Positions 20,514 to 28,929 of a stretch of 64,000 bases of DNA are shown in pieces (positions within the stretch are counted from its first letter, which is position 1; every line of letters begins with the position of its first letter). The notes under the pieces were generated by a model that made no database searches, was not told the origin of the DNA, and saw only the letters and a list, made by a program, of their open reading frames with translations. The translations under genes were made by a program, and so were the position numbers. The stretch is from Mesorhizobium loti (GTDB lineage Bacteria > Pseudomonadota > Alphaproteobacteria > Rhizobiales > Rhizobiaceae): contig NZ_LPWA01000108.1 in NCBI RefSeq assembly GCF_001510895.1, positions 39,398 to 103,397 on the forward strand. Reading direction: 5' to 3'.

Positions 20514-20944
20514 CGAAGGATCTCGCTTGTGCCGACCTTGTCGGAGGTGATGGAAGCGGTCTGGTCCTCATGCCCTCGCCCACTTTGCGCGATCAGGATT
20601 GTGCCGACGCAGATGCAGGCGATGCCGGCGATGCGCCAGCCGTTGAGATCCTCGCGGAAGACGAAATAGGCAAAGACGGCGACTGCGACATAGGCGAGGC
20701 TGAGGAACGGATAGGCGAAGCTGAGCTCGACCTTCGACAGCACGTAGAGATGCGAGGCCATCGAGATGACGAAGGTGCACAGCCCGAGGAAAACCCACGG
20801 GCTGAAGACGATCTGCAACAGCTTGACCAGCGGATTGACGCCGTCGAACGAGATCGGTCCCAGCGACATCATGCCCTGCTTCAGCATGAGCTGCGCAGCG
20901 GCATTGGTCATGACCGTGAAGAGTATGAAGACGATGTATTTCAT
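20510..20944 (-). CDS. EmrE/ArnE-like small membrane carrier
   Basis: The 144-residue protein has four hydrophobic helices in the DMT/EamA-SMR pattern (KYIVFILFTVMTNAAAQLML at the start, SHLYVLSKVELSFAYPFLSL in the middle). It ends in a hydrophilic tail of about 25 residues. ArnE/ArnF of this kind flip lipid-linked aminoarabinose. The ATG at 20944 has GGGGTGG upstream. It ends overlapping the SDR start. The upstream 123-bp gap is AT-rich and may hold an internal promoter. Confidence 0.75.
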   Translation of the reverse strand: MKYIVFILFTVMTNAAAQLMLKQGMMSLGPISFDGVNPLVKLLQIVFSPWVFLGLCTFVISMASHLYVLSKVELSFAYPFLSLAYVAVAVFAYFVFREDLNGWRIAGIACICVGTILIAQSGRGHEDQTASITSDKVGTSEILR

Positions 20945-21067
20945 TGTTGCCACCCCGCCCTTGAGCGGTCCTACTACAAACCTGGAAATATTTCGTGAAA
21001 TCACATATCTATTTTCAGTAAACCTCGATCTTAACGTTTCGTTTACCAAGATTTACTCGAATTTTAT

Positions 21068-22414
21068 CTATTCCGCCGCCTCCGCGATATCGGGCCTCGC
21101 ACCCAGTTTTTTCGCTGTCCGCGCCCAGAAACCCGACATGAAGGCGGGATCGCGAAGCGCCTCCAGCCGCTGCCATTCCGGGAACGACGCCGCGAACGTT
21201 TCGGCACCCATGCGCGCGTCCTTGTAGGGGTTGACGGCCCCGCCGGCCTCGACCGTGATGCAGTCGAGTTCGGCGAGCAGCTTCAATGTCCTTTCCCCCC
21301 TGTTGGGGAAATCGAGCGTCAGCGTGTAACCCGGCCGCGGGAACGACAGCAGCGCCGGCGAACGGACGTCGCCAAATCGCTTCAGCACCGTCAGGAAGGA
21401 GCCCTGTCCGGCCCGCCGCGCCGCGTCGAGCAATGCCGGAACAGTGAGACGCGCTTCAGCCTCGGGAACCACGCTCTGGTGCTGGAAAAGCCCGCGCGGC
21501 CCGTAGAGCCGGTTCCAGTCGCGAACGCCGTCGAGTGGAAAGAAGAAACCTTGGTAACCCGCCTGACGCGGCTCGGAAGATCGCCCCTTTTTCCAGCGGT
21601 AGGCGGCATTGACGACAGTCAGGAACGGGCGGCTGAGCACATTGAAGGGTGGCTGCACGGCCACCGAAAGCCGGCCGCCCGCCTGCGAGGCTGCATGCGA
21701 GCCGTGCTCGGCGTGGTTGCCGGTAAAGAGGAGGCCTCGCCCGTGGCCGCCGGCAAGCTGATTGATCCAGGCGACGGCATATTCGTTGGCCTCGTCCGCG
21801 GCGTCGGCAAGATCGAAGAACTCGCCGAGATCGCGGAACCGCGTCACTTTTTCGACGATGTCGAGCGAGGGCACGCGCATCAGCCGGATCGACACCGACA
21901 GGATGAGCCCGGTCAGCCCCATGCCGCCGATCGTCGCCCTGAACAGACGGGCATTGTCGCTGTCGGAGCAGTGATAGGTCCGGCCGTCGGAGCGCTGCAA
22001 GGTCAGGGATTCGACATGACAGCCAAATGTGCCGCGCCGATGATGGTTCTTGCCGTGGACATCGTTGGCGATGGCGCCGCCGAGCGTCACGAACTGCGTG
22101 CCGGGAACCACAGCTGGAAAGAAGCCGTGGGGCGCGCCATGGGCGATGAGGTCGCAAAGCAGCACCCCGGCATCGGCTTCGATCACACCGGTCTCGGCGT
22201 CGAACGAACGGACACGGTTGAGCGGCCGCATGTCGACCACTGTGCCGGCGTCGTTCTGGCAGCTGTCGCCGTAGGAGCGGCCATTGCCGTAGGCTAGCAA
22301 CGAGCCCGGCTTTGCCGTGCCGCTCCTCAACAGCGCAATGGCTTCATCGGCCGGCATAGCCTGGCGTGCCAGCTGCGTCGCCAGCCCAAAGCTGCCGAAG
22401 CGGTCGCCGCCCAT
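21068..22414 (-). CDS. DprE1-like FAD-binding oxidoreductase
   Basis: The 448-residue VAO/PCMH-family enzyme contains YGNGRSYGDSCQN (FAD pyrophosphate loop) and the VPGTQFVTLGGAIANDVHGKNHH segment; both match decaprenylphosphoryl-ribose 2-oxidase DprE1. The equivalent of the mycobacterial DprE1 Cys387 region is not clear. It begins 2 nt after the UbiA-type gene, with ATG 22414 behind GGGGGTGG. GTG 22420 and 22423 are alternatives. The pairing with a UbiA phosphoribosyltransferase strongly suggests oxidation of polyprenylphosphoryl ribose. Confidence 0.8.
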   Translation of the reverse strand: MGGDRFGSFGLATQLARQAMPADEAIALLRSGTAKPGSLLAYGNGRSYGDSCQNDAGTVVDMRPLNRVRSFDAETGVIEADAGVLLCDLIAHGAPHGFFPAVVPGTQFVTLGGAIANDVHGKNHHRRGTFGCHVESLTLQRSDGRTYHCSDSDNARLFRATIGGMGLTGLILSVSIRLMRVPSLDIVEKVTRFRDLGEFFDLADAADEANEYAVAWINQLAGGHGRGLLFTGNHAEHGSHAASQAGGRLSVAVQPPFNVLSRPFLTVVNAAYRWKKGRSSEPRQAGYQGFFFPLDGVRDWNRLYGPRGLFQHQSVVPEAEARLTVPALLDAARRAGQGSFLTVLKRFGDVRSPALLSFPRPGYTLTLDFPNRGERTLKLLAELDCITVEAGGAVNPYKDARMGAETFAASFPEWQRLEALRDPAFMSGFWARTAKKLGARPDIAEAAE

Positions 22415-22416
22415 GC

Positions 22417-23850
22417 TCACCACCCCCCGGCAACCAGAAGCGCCGAGCCGATGGCAACGACGATCTGGCTGCGCCAGTCGCGGATGATGAAGACGACCGG
22501 ATCATCATGCATCTCGCCGCGGCGGGCGAGGATCCAGACGCGCATGGTCAGGTAAAGCACGATCGGCGCCAGTGGCCAGACCAGCCAGGGGTGCGGATAG
22601 AGCTCGCGCACCGAGACGCTGTCCATATAGAGCGCCAGCACCAACGCCGAGGAAAAGGCCGAGGCCATGCCCGCCTGAGCGACGATCTCCTGGTCTTCGG
22701 TGCGATAACCGCGGCCGGCGATGCGCTCGCCGGCCGGGATGGCGGTCGTGCGCAATTCGACGAATCGCTTCACCAGCGCCAGCGACAGGAAGAAGAAGAT
22801 CGAGAAGGCGAGCAGCCAGAAGGAAACGTCGACGCCGGTGGCCGCCGCTCCCGCCAGCACGCGGATGGTGTAGAGGCCGGCGAGCGTCAGCACGTCGATC
22901 AGCAGCATGCGCTTGAAAGACAGCGAATAGGCCGTGGTGACGACCATGTAGCCGCCGAGCACGCCGAGGAATTCGATCGGCAGCAGGCAGCCGATGGCAA
23001 TGCCGGTGGCAAGCAGCATGGCGATGGCGCTAAGGCCGAACGGGATCGACAGCGCACCGCTGGCAAAGGGCCTGTCGCGCTTGGTTGGATGCCTGCGGTC
23101 GAGCGCAAGATCAAAGAAGTCATTGACGATGTAGATGGCGGAGGCCACGGCGCTGAAGGAAACGAAGGCCAGAACGCACTGCCAGATCATATTGACGTTG
23201 AAATACTCATGCGACAGCACCATCGGCACCGCGATCAGCGAATTCTTCAGCCACTGATGGACCCTCAGCATCTTGACGTAGGTCTTGAGCGTCCGCTGCG
23301 GCGCCGGCATGGTCTCGGCGCCGTGCGCTGCCTGCCAGCGCTGGGCGCTGCGGTCCGGCGCCACCACGATGGCGTTGCGCGCTGCATCGAACACCTTGAG
23401 ATCGTGACGGCTGTTGCCGGCATAGTCGAAGCCGGCATCGCCATAGGCCGCAATCAGTGACGCCCGCTTTCTACCCGAGGTCAGATTGTGCGGCCCGTCC
23501 GTCGCCAGCACACGGTCGAAGATGCCGAGATAGGCGGCGATCGCCTCGGCGAATTTGCGCGGCGTGCCGGTCGCCAGCACGATCTTGCGGCCTTCCTCGT
23601 GTTCGGCGCGGAGCCGCTCGAGCAATTCAACCCGGTAGGGCAACGAGGCCGGATCGATGTCGATGCGCCGGGCGATTTCCTGCTTGAGCAGCGCCGGACC
23701 GCCGGTCAGCCAAAACGGCAGCAGAAAGAGATAGAGCGGGTTCTTCTTGAGCAGAATGAACAGGCCTTCCCACAGAAGGTCCGTTGCAATCAGCGTGCCA
23801 TCGAGATCGACCGCAAGCGGAATTGCGTTCCTGTCCGACCGCGCGTCCAT
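22417..23850 (-). CDS. HAD phosphatase-UbiA prenyltransferase fusion (DPPR synthase-like)
   Basis: The 477-residue two-domain protein starts with a HAD domain (about 1-190: VDLDGTLIATD motif I, LATGTPRK motif II, SGRKRASL Lys and YAGNSRHDLKVFDAA motif IV). A UbiA domain follows from about 200 with eight or nine helices. Its NDFFDLALDRRHPTKRDRP matches the NDxxDxxxDRxHPTKRxRP signature of decaprenyl-phosphate phosphoribosyltransferase rather than quinone prenyltransferases. The fusion could make polyprenyl-phosphoryl-5-phosphoribose from PRPP and then remove its phosphate. It is the first gene of the seven-gene cluster. Confidence 0.82.
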   Translation of the reverse strand: MDARSDRNAIPLAVDLDGTLIATDLLWEGLFILLKKNPLYLFLLPFWLTGGPALLKQEIARRIDIDPASLPYRVELLERLRAEHEEGRKIVLATGTPRKFAEAIAAYLGIFDRVLATDGPHNLTSGRKRASLIAAYGDAGFDYAGNSRHDLKVFDAARNAIVVAPDRSAQRWQAAHGAETMPAPQRTLKTYVKMLRVHQWLKNSLIAVPMVLSHEYFNVNMIWQCVLAFVSFSAVASAIYIVNDFFDLALDRRHPTKRDRPFASGALSIPFGLSAIAMLLATGIAIGCLLPIEFLGVLGGYMVVTTAYSLSFKRMLLIDVLTLAGLYTIRVLAGAAATGVDVSFWLLAFSIFFFLSLALVKRFVELRTTAIPAGERIAGRGYRTEDQEIVAQAGMASAFSSALVLALYMDSVSVRELYPHPWLVWPLAPIVLYLTMRVWILARRGEMHDDPVVFIIRDWRSQIVVAIGSALLVAGGW

Positions 23851-24001
23851 TGCCCTGCCCTGCTCACCCCACGCCGTATTTCGGCGCCTTCGCAATGGAT
23901 ATAACGGGGGATGACGGAGCGAACGTTAAAACGCCCGGTTGCAGCACGCTGTGCAGGGGTATTTCCGGTGTCATCGTTAAGCAGCGGCTATCGGAAACGA
24001 T

Positions 24002-24030
24002 AAAAGGCCGGGCATTCGCCCGGCCTTTGC
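24002..24030 (-). terminator. Intrinsic terminator of the small periplasmic gene
   Basis: AAAGGCCGGGC / GCCCGGCCTTT, an 11-bp perfect stem with a 4-nt loop. On the minus strand it is followed by TTATCG. It lies 22 nt past the stop of the gene at 24051. Confidence 0.85.
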
Positions 24031-24050
24031 CGATCATGTTTGAGGGTTTT

Positions 24051-24314
24051 TTACTTGATCCGGGCAACGCCGCCCGAGATCTCGACCGTTTCGGAGCCGG
24101 TCAGCGCTTCGAGGTCACCATTGGGCAGGGTGACGAAGCAGCCATTCGGGCAGAACTCCACCGTCTCGCCAGCGGCCAGCGCCAGCTCGGTCTTGCCGCC
24201 GCCTTCGGTCACGATCAACGTCCGCGTCTGAGCGTCCTTGTTGACCGCGCTCGCGGCAAAAGCCGAACCGCCCAGGGCCAGGAAAGCGATGGCGGCAACG
24301 ACAGACTTCCACAT
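24051..24314 (-). CDS. Small secreted protein, unknown
   Basis: The 87-residue protein has a clear Sec signal peptide (MWKSVVAAIAFLALGGSAFA). A mature part of about 65 residues follows, with one CPNGC pair that could form a disulfide. LIVTEGGGKTELALAAGETVEF suggests a small beta-rich fold. The frame extends 79 residues further upstream without coding character, so the ATG at 24314 was chosen. It has its own terminator. Small proteins of this type are widespread in Rhizobiales without a known function. Confidence 0.75.
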   Translation of the reverse strand: MWKSVVAAIAFLALGGSAFAASAVNKDAQTRTLIVTEGGGKTELALAAGETVEFCPNGCFVTLPNGDLEALTGSETVEISGGVARIK

Positions 24315-24465
24315 TGCAATTTCCGGTGTTTCCACACCGCCTCTGTTCATTTTCGCAAGGCATTCTCGCCCTTTGCGTGAGAGCTTATATGAGATGTAAC
24401 CTGAACCGCAACTGAATGGCGCATTCATGCCACAATTGGTTTCGGCAGCCGGACGCAACGCGCCG

Positions 24466-24671
24466 AGGTGTATCGAGATTCGGGTCAGGCTTTGTCGAAA
24501 ATGGTGGATTCCGAGAACCGGAGCGGAGCGTACTTGAAAGTACGTGAGCACCGGCCTGCGCCGGCCGAAGTCTTAACTGCACGGCGACTCATGGATGCTT
24601 CGGCCGGCGAAGGCCGGAAGCGCAGGAAACCGCCATTTGCAGGCCGGCCTCACGCGAATGTCGATGCACCT
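24466..24671. repeat. Hairpin-rich element with about 47-bp imperfect terminal inverted repeats
   Basis: The left arm starting AGGTGTATCGAGATTCGG (24466) pairs imperfectly with the right arm ending at 24671 (reverse complement AGGTGCATCGACATTCGC) over about 47 positions. Inside is CGTACTTGAAAGTACG and a 12-bp stem CGCCGGCCGAAG / CTTCGGCCGGCG around a 27-nt loop. It has no coding capacity and ends on the stop codon of the mscS-like gene. It looks like a MITE-like or rhizobial intergenic mosaic element. Confidence 0.7.
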
Positions 24672-27159
24672 CAGCCCGGATCGGGCTTGCGGCCCCTCCG
24701 CTTCATCTTGGCGAGCCGTGCCTGCTCGGCCGCGGCCTCCGCCTCCAGCCGTTCGCGCTCGGCGAACTCGGCTTCGATCTTGTCGTCGTCGATCGGCCAC
24801 GGCTCGTGCTTCGTTGGCTCGACCACGGCGCGCGGCGTCGACGGGATCTCGATGTGCTCGTCCTCGAAGATATCGAAGATGGCGAAGCGGATGTCGTTCT
24901 GGACGATGCTGCCGTTCATCACGTCGGCCACGAAGACGCGGATCTCGAATTCCAGCGCTGCAAGTCCGAAATTGGCGAAGAGCACGAAGGGCTCTGGGTT
25001 TTTCAGCACCATCGGATGGGCCCGAGCAATGTCGAGCAGAAGGGCATGAACGCGCTTGACATCGCTGCCATAGGCGACACCCACCTTGATGTCGACGCGG
25101 CCGAGCTTGTTGCGGTGCGTCCAGTTGCCCACCGCATTGTTGATGAGATTGGAGTTGGGCAGGATCACCGACTGCCGCTGGAACGTCTCGATCTCCGTCG
25201 CGCGGACACTGATCTTTCTGACCGTGCCGCTGATGTCGCCGGCGACGATCCAGTCGCCGACCTTGAACGGGCGCTCGGCAAGCAGGATCAGGCCTGAGAC
25301 GAAGTTCGAGACCACGTTCTGCAGGCCGAAGCCGATACCCAGCGAAAGCGCGCCGGCGACCAGCGCCAGATTGGAAAGATCGATGCCCGCAGCCGATATG
25401 CCGACCAGCGCGGCGAGCGCAACGCCTGCATAGCCAACCGCCAGCCGGATCGAGTTGCGCACGCCGGCGTCGACCTTGCCGCGCGCCATGACCGAGCCGT
25501 CGAGCCAGCCCTGGAACCAGCGCGTCAGGAAATAGCCAATGACGAAGACAACGATGCCCGTGAGGATGCCGAGGAACGAGATGGTGACGGAGCCGATCGC
25601 GACGCCTGTCGCCAGCTTGTAGGCCCAGGCCTCGATATCGCCGGGCTGGAAGCCCCACATCAAAAGGATCAGCGGCAGGAACACCAGCACGATCATCAGG
25701 TTGATGGCGATGCTGACCACCAGGCCGAGCTGGTCGAGCGCGGTGTCCTCATAGCTGGAACTGGCCGACAGCCAGCGCCCGACCGAAGTGTCGGCGAAGC
25801 CGCCCTCCTCGCCGATCGCCCGCGCCGACAAGAAGCCGATATAGGCGGTGACCAGGGTGGTGCCGGTGACCACGACCTGGATCGAGACGAAAAGCGCAAG
25901 ACCGATATAGCCGAGCAGTGCCGCGGCGATGGTGGACAGGCCGAGCCCGATGGCAAGGAAGCGAAGCCATGCCGGCCACGGCCGCCACGAGCCGTCTTTA
26001 GCCCTGAACGGCTTTAGCAGCCCCATCAGGATCAGGATGACGCCGACGATGACGGTGGCAATGAAGCTTCTTGCAATCGTCAGCGAGAGCGGCGAACCCA
26101 TCTTCTCGTTGACGACCGACAGGAAGTAGTTGAAGCCGAGAACCACCGCCATGGCAGTGGCCAGCCGCACCAGCCAACGCGCCGGACCGGTTGAGACTGG
26201 AATGAGCCGCCAGTTCGGCAGCCGCGGCTCGAGTGCCGCATTGGTCAGCCGGTTGACGCAGAACACCACCGCGATGACCGCGAGCAGCGCGTTGAGGAAT
26301 TCGCCGATGTCGCCGCGCAGCACGTTGTAATAGTTGAAGAAGAACACGGTCGAGGCGAGGAACGCGCCGAGCGCCAAAGTCGGCAACAGCGTCGACCAGA
26401 ACGCCACCGAAAGCCGGCTGAGGTAGGACGGCTCTTCGACCGAAGGATCGGCCTCGAAGATGCGTCCGAACAGGCGCCTGCCGCCGATCAGCAGCACGGC
26501 TGCCAGCGCCAGCGCCATCAGCGTCGCCGCAAGCATGGCTTGGAACTTGAACTTCAACGCGAAGGTGAGCCAGGACGCCACCGCCTTGTAGAGGCCGCTG
26601 AACTGGTCATGAGCGTCGGAAAAGGCCTGCGGGCTCAGCGCATCGGTCAATTGGTAGCGCTTCGTCAGAACGCTGCGGAACAGCGCGCTGCGCATGGTGG
26701 CGATCTTGTCGACCAATCCACTGATGCGGATCGACAGGTTCTGCGCGCTGGCGACCACTGCATTGATCTCGGCCTTCTCGGCCGTGAGCGCCGCGCGCTC
26801 GTTGGCGACGATCGCAGGCTCCGGCGGCTGCCCCTGCGCCGGTGGCGGCCCCAAAACCTCGATGCGGCTGTTGATGTCGTTGAGGCGCGAACGGAACGCC
26901 AGCGCGCTGTTCAGCGCCGCCCGCGAAATATCCTCCAGCTGCAGGCGGATATCGACAAGGCCGGCATCGTCCTGGTCGGGAGCGCCTATTTTCTTCTCCA
27001 GGCCGTCGGTCTTCGCCGTCAGATCCTGGATGGCCTTCGTCTGGTCGGCGATGAGCTGCGCGGAGCCCTGGCCGATCGCCTGCGCATCGCGCCGGGCGAC
27101 GGCTGCGCCGCGACGGCGACAATGGCGAACAGGATAACGCGTAGCAGTCGGAAGATCAT
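24671..27159 (-). CDS. Large MscS-family mechanosensitive channel with DUF3772, frameshifted near the N-terminus
   Basis: The repaired length is 829 residues: signal peptide (MIFRLLRVILFAIVAVAAQ), a periplasmic DUF3772 coiled region (about 30-180), about ten membrane helices, then the MscS core. The core shows LSLGIGFGLQNVVSNFVSGL in TM3 and ERPFKVGDW plus NSNLINNAVGNW in the beta domain. A charged Arg/Lys/Glu tail closes the protein. The signal peptide is in a different frame from the body; a single missing base at about 27086-27092 explains it. It would gate the inner membrane under hypo-osmotic stress. The ATG at 27159 was chosen because of the signal peptide. Confidence 0.85.
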
Positions 27160-27365
27160 GACGTGACGGGCGACTCGCGGCCGAAAAATCCTCGAAAATT
27201 CCGCTCTTGATAAAGACCGCCATATCAGGCGGCAAGCCGTCTCCACGCGCGGGCTGACGGCACGGATCGGAGTCGGCCTGTCGAAAAGCAATGGCGCAAT
27301 CTTGGCTTTGCGCTTCCCGCCTGCTCTATAGTCTGCCGCCTCGCATCAAAAGGACGACAGGAAGA

Positions 27366-28624
27366 ATGGCGGAATACTCAGCCTTTTCGCTGCTCAAGAA
27401 CGCGCTGACCGGCAACCAGGACTGGAAGCCGGCCTGGCGCAAGCCGGACCCCAAGGCGTCCTATGACGTGATCGTCATCGGTGGCGGCGGCCATGGCCTC
27501 TCGACCGCCTATTATCTCGCCAAGGAACACGGCATAACCAATGTCGCGGTGCTGGAAAAAGGCTGGCTCGGCTCTGGCAATGTCGGCCGAAACACCACGG
27601 CGGTGCGCTCCAACTATCTCCTGCCGCAGAACACCCGCTTCTACGAACATTCGATGAAGATGTGGGAGAACCTCTCGCACGACCTCAATTACAACGTCAT
27701 GTTCTCGCAGCGCGGCTGCCTCAATCTCGCCCACACTCCGGCTCAGCTCGACGACTATGCACGGCGCGGCAATGCCATGCGCCATCTCGGCGTCGATGCC
27801 GAGCTGATGAGTGTCGACCAGATCAAGCGGCTTGTCCCGGCGCTGGACGTCTCGGGCTCGGCGCGCTTTCCTGTCCTCGGCGGGCTGATGCAGCCGCGCG
27901 CCGGCACGGCCCGGCACGACGCTGTCGCCTGGGGCTATGCGCGCGGCGCCGACCGGCGCGGCGTCGACATCATCGAGAATTGCGAGGTCACCGGCTTCCT
28001 GCGCGACGGCGACAAGGTCATTGGCGTGACGACGACGCGCGGCGAGATCCGCGCCAGGAAAGTGGCGCTTGCTGTTGCCGGCAGCACCGGCAGCGTCATG
28101 CAGCTTGCCGGCATTTCGCATATGCCGATCGAAAGCCATGTGCTGCAGGCATTCGTCACGGAATCGCTGAAGCCGATCGTCGACACCGTTCTCACCTTCG
28201 GCATGGGACACTTCTATATTTCGCAGTCCGACAAGGGCGGCCTAGTCTATGGCGGCGACCTCGACGGCTACAACAGCTATGCTCAGCGCGGCAGCCTGCC
28301 GATCGTCGACGAGGTGATGAGCGAGATGCTGGCGCTGTTCCCGGGCCTGGCGCGCGTGCGCATGCTGCGCTCCTGGGGCGGGCTTGCGACATGACGATGG
28401 ACGGTTCGCCAATCATCACCACCGGTCCGCTGCCGGGCATGTATCTCAATTGCGGCTGGTGCTACGGCGGCTTCAAAGCGACGCCGGCGTCCGGCTGGTG
28501 CTTTGCATACACCATCGCCAAGGATGAGCCGCACGAGCTCAACGCGCACTTCACACTCGACCGTTTCTACCGCGGCCTCATCATCGACGACAAAGGCCAG
28601 GGCGCGAATCCGCGACTACATTAG
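27366..28624 (+). CDS. soxB: Sarcosine oxidase subunit beta, frameshifted
   Basis: SoxB carries the FAD and FMN of heterotetrameric sarcosine oxidase, which converts sarcosine, O2 and folate to glycine, H2O2 and methylene-THF. YDVIVIGGGGHGLSTAYYLA is the FAD site. WLGSGNVGRNTTAVRSNYL and GGDLDGYNSYAQRGSLP are SoxB-specific. At about 28381-28386 a T appears to be missing. The frame stops at 28394, and the conserved tail (CDMTMDGSPIITTGPLPG onward) continues to 28624 in the -1 frame. The repaired length of 419 is normal. The start has GGAAG upstream. It heads soxBDAG. Confidence 0.93.
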
Positions 28625-28636
28625 GTTTTGAATGAA

Positions 28637-28929
28637 ATGCTGATCACTTGCCCCTATTGCGGCCCGCGCGACGTCATCGAATTCACCTATCAGGGCGACG
28701 GCAACCGCGAGCGGCCGAGCCGGCCTCGCAGGATCTCGACGCCTGGAACGCCTATGTCTACGACCGACTGAACCCGGCCGGCGACCACAATGAGATATGG
28801 CAGCATTCCGGCGGTTGCCGCGCGCATCTGAGGGTCGTGCGCAACACGCTAACGCATGAAATCTCAAGCACCGCCTTCGCCCGCGGCGGACACAAATCCG
28901 CCGGCCACAAGACGGAGGGCAGGTCTTGA
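28637..28929 (+). CDS. soxD: Sarcosine oxidase subunit delta, frameshifted
   Basis: SoxD is the small zinc-binding subunit. CPYCGPRD at residues 5-12, with the later His and Cys (WQHSGGCRAH), forms the zinc site. At about 28712-28718 one G is missing (CCGGAG read as CCGAG). The start and the rest lie in neighbouring frames; the repaired length is 97. The stop overlaps the TTG start of soxA. Confidence 0.9.
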
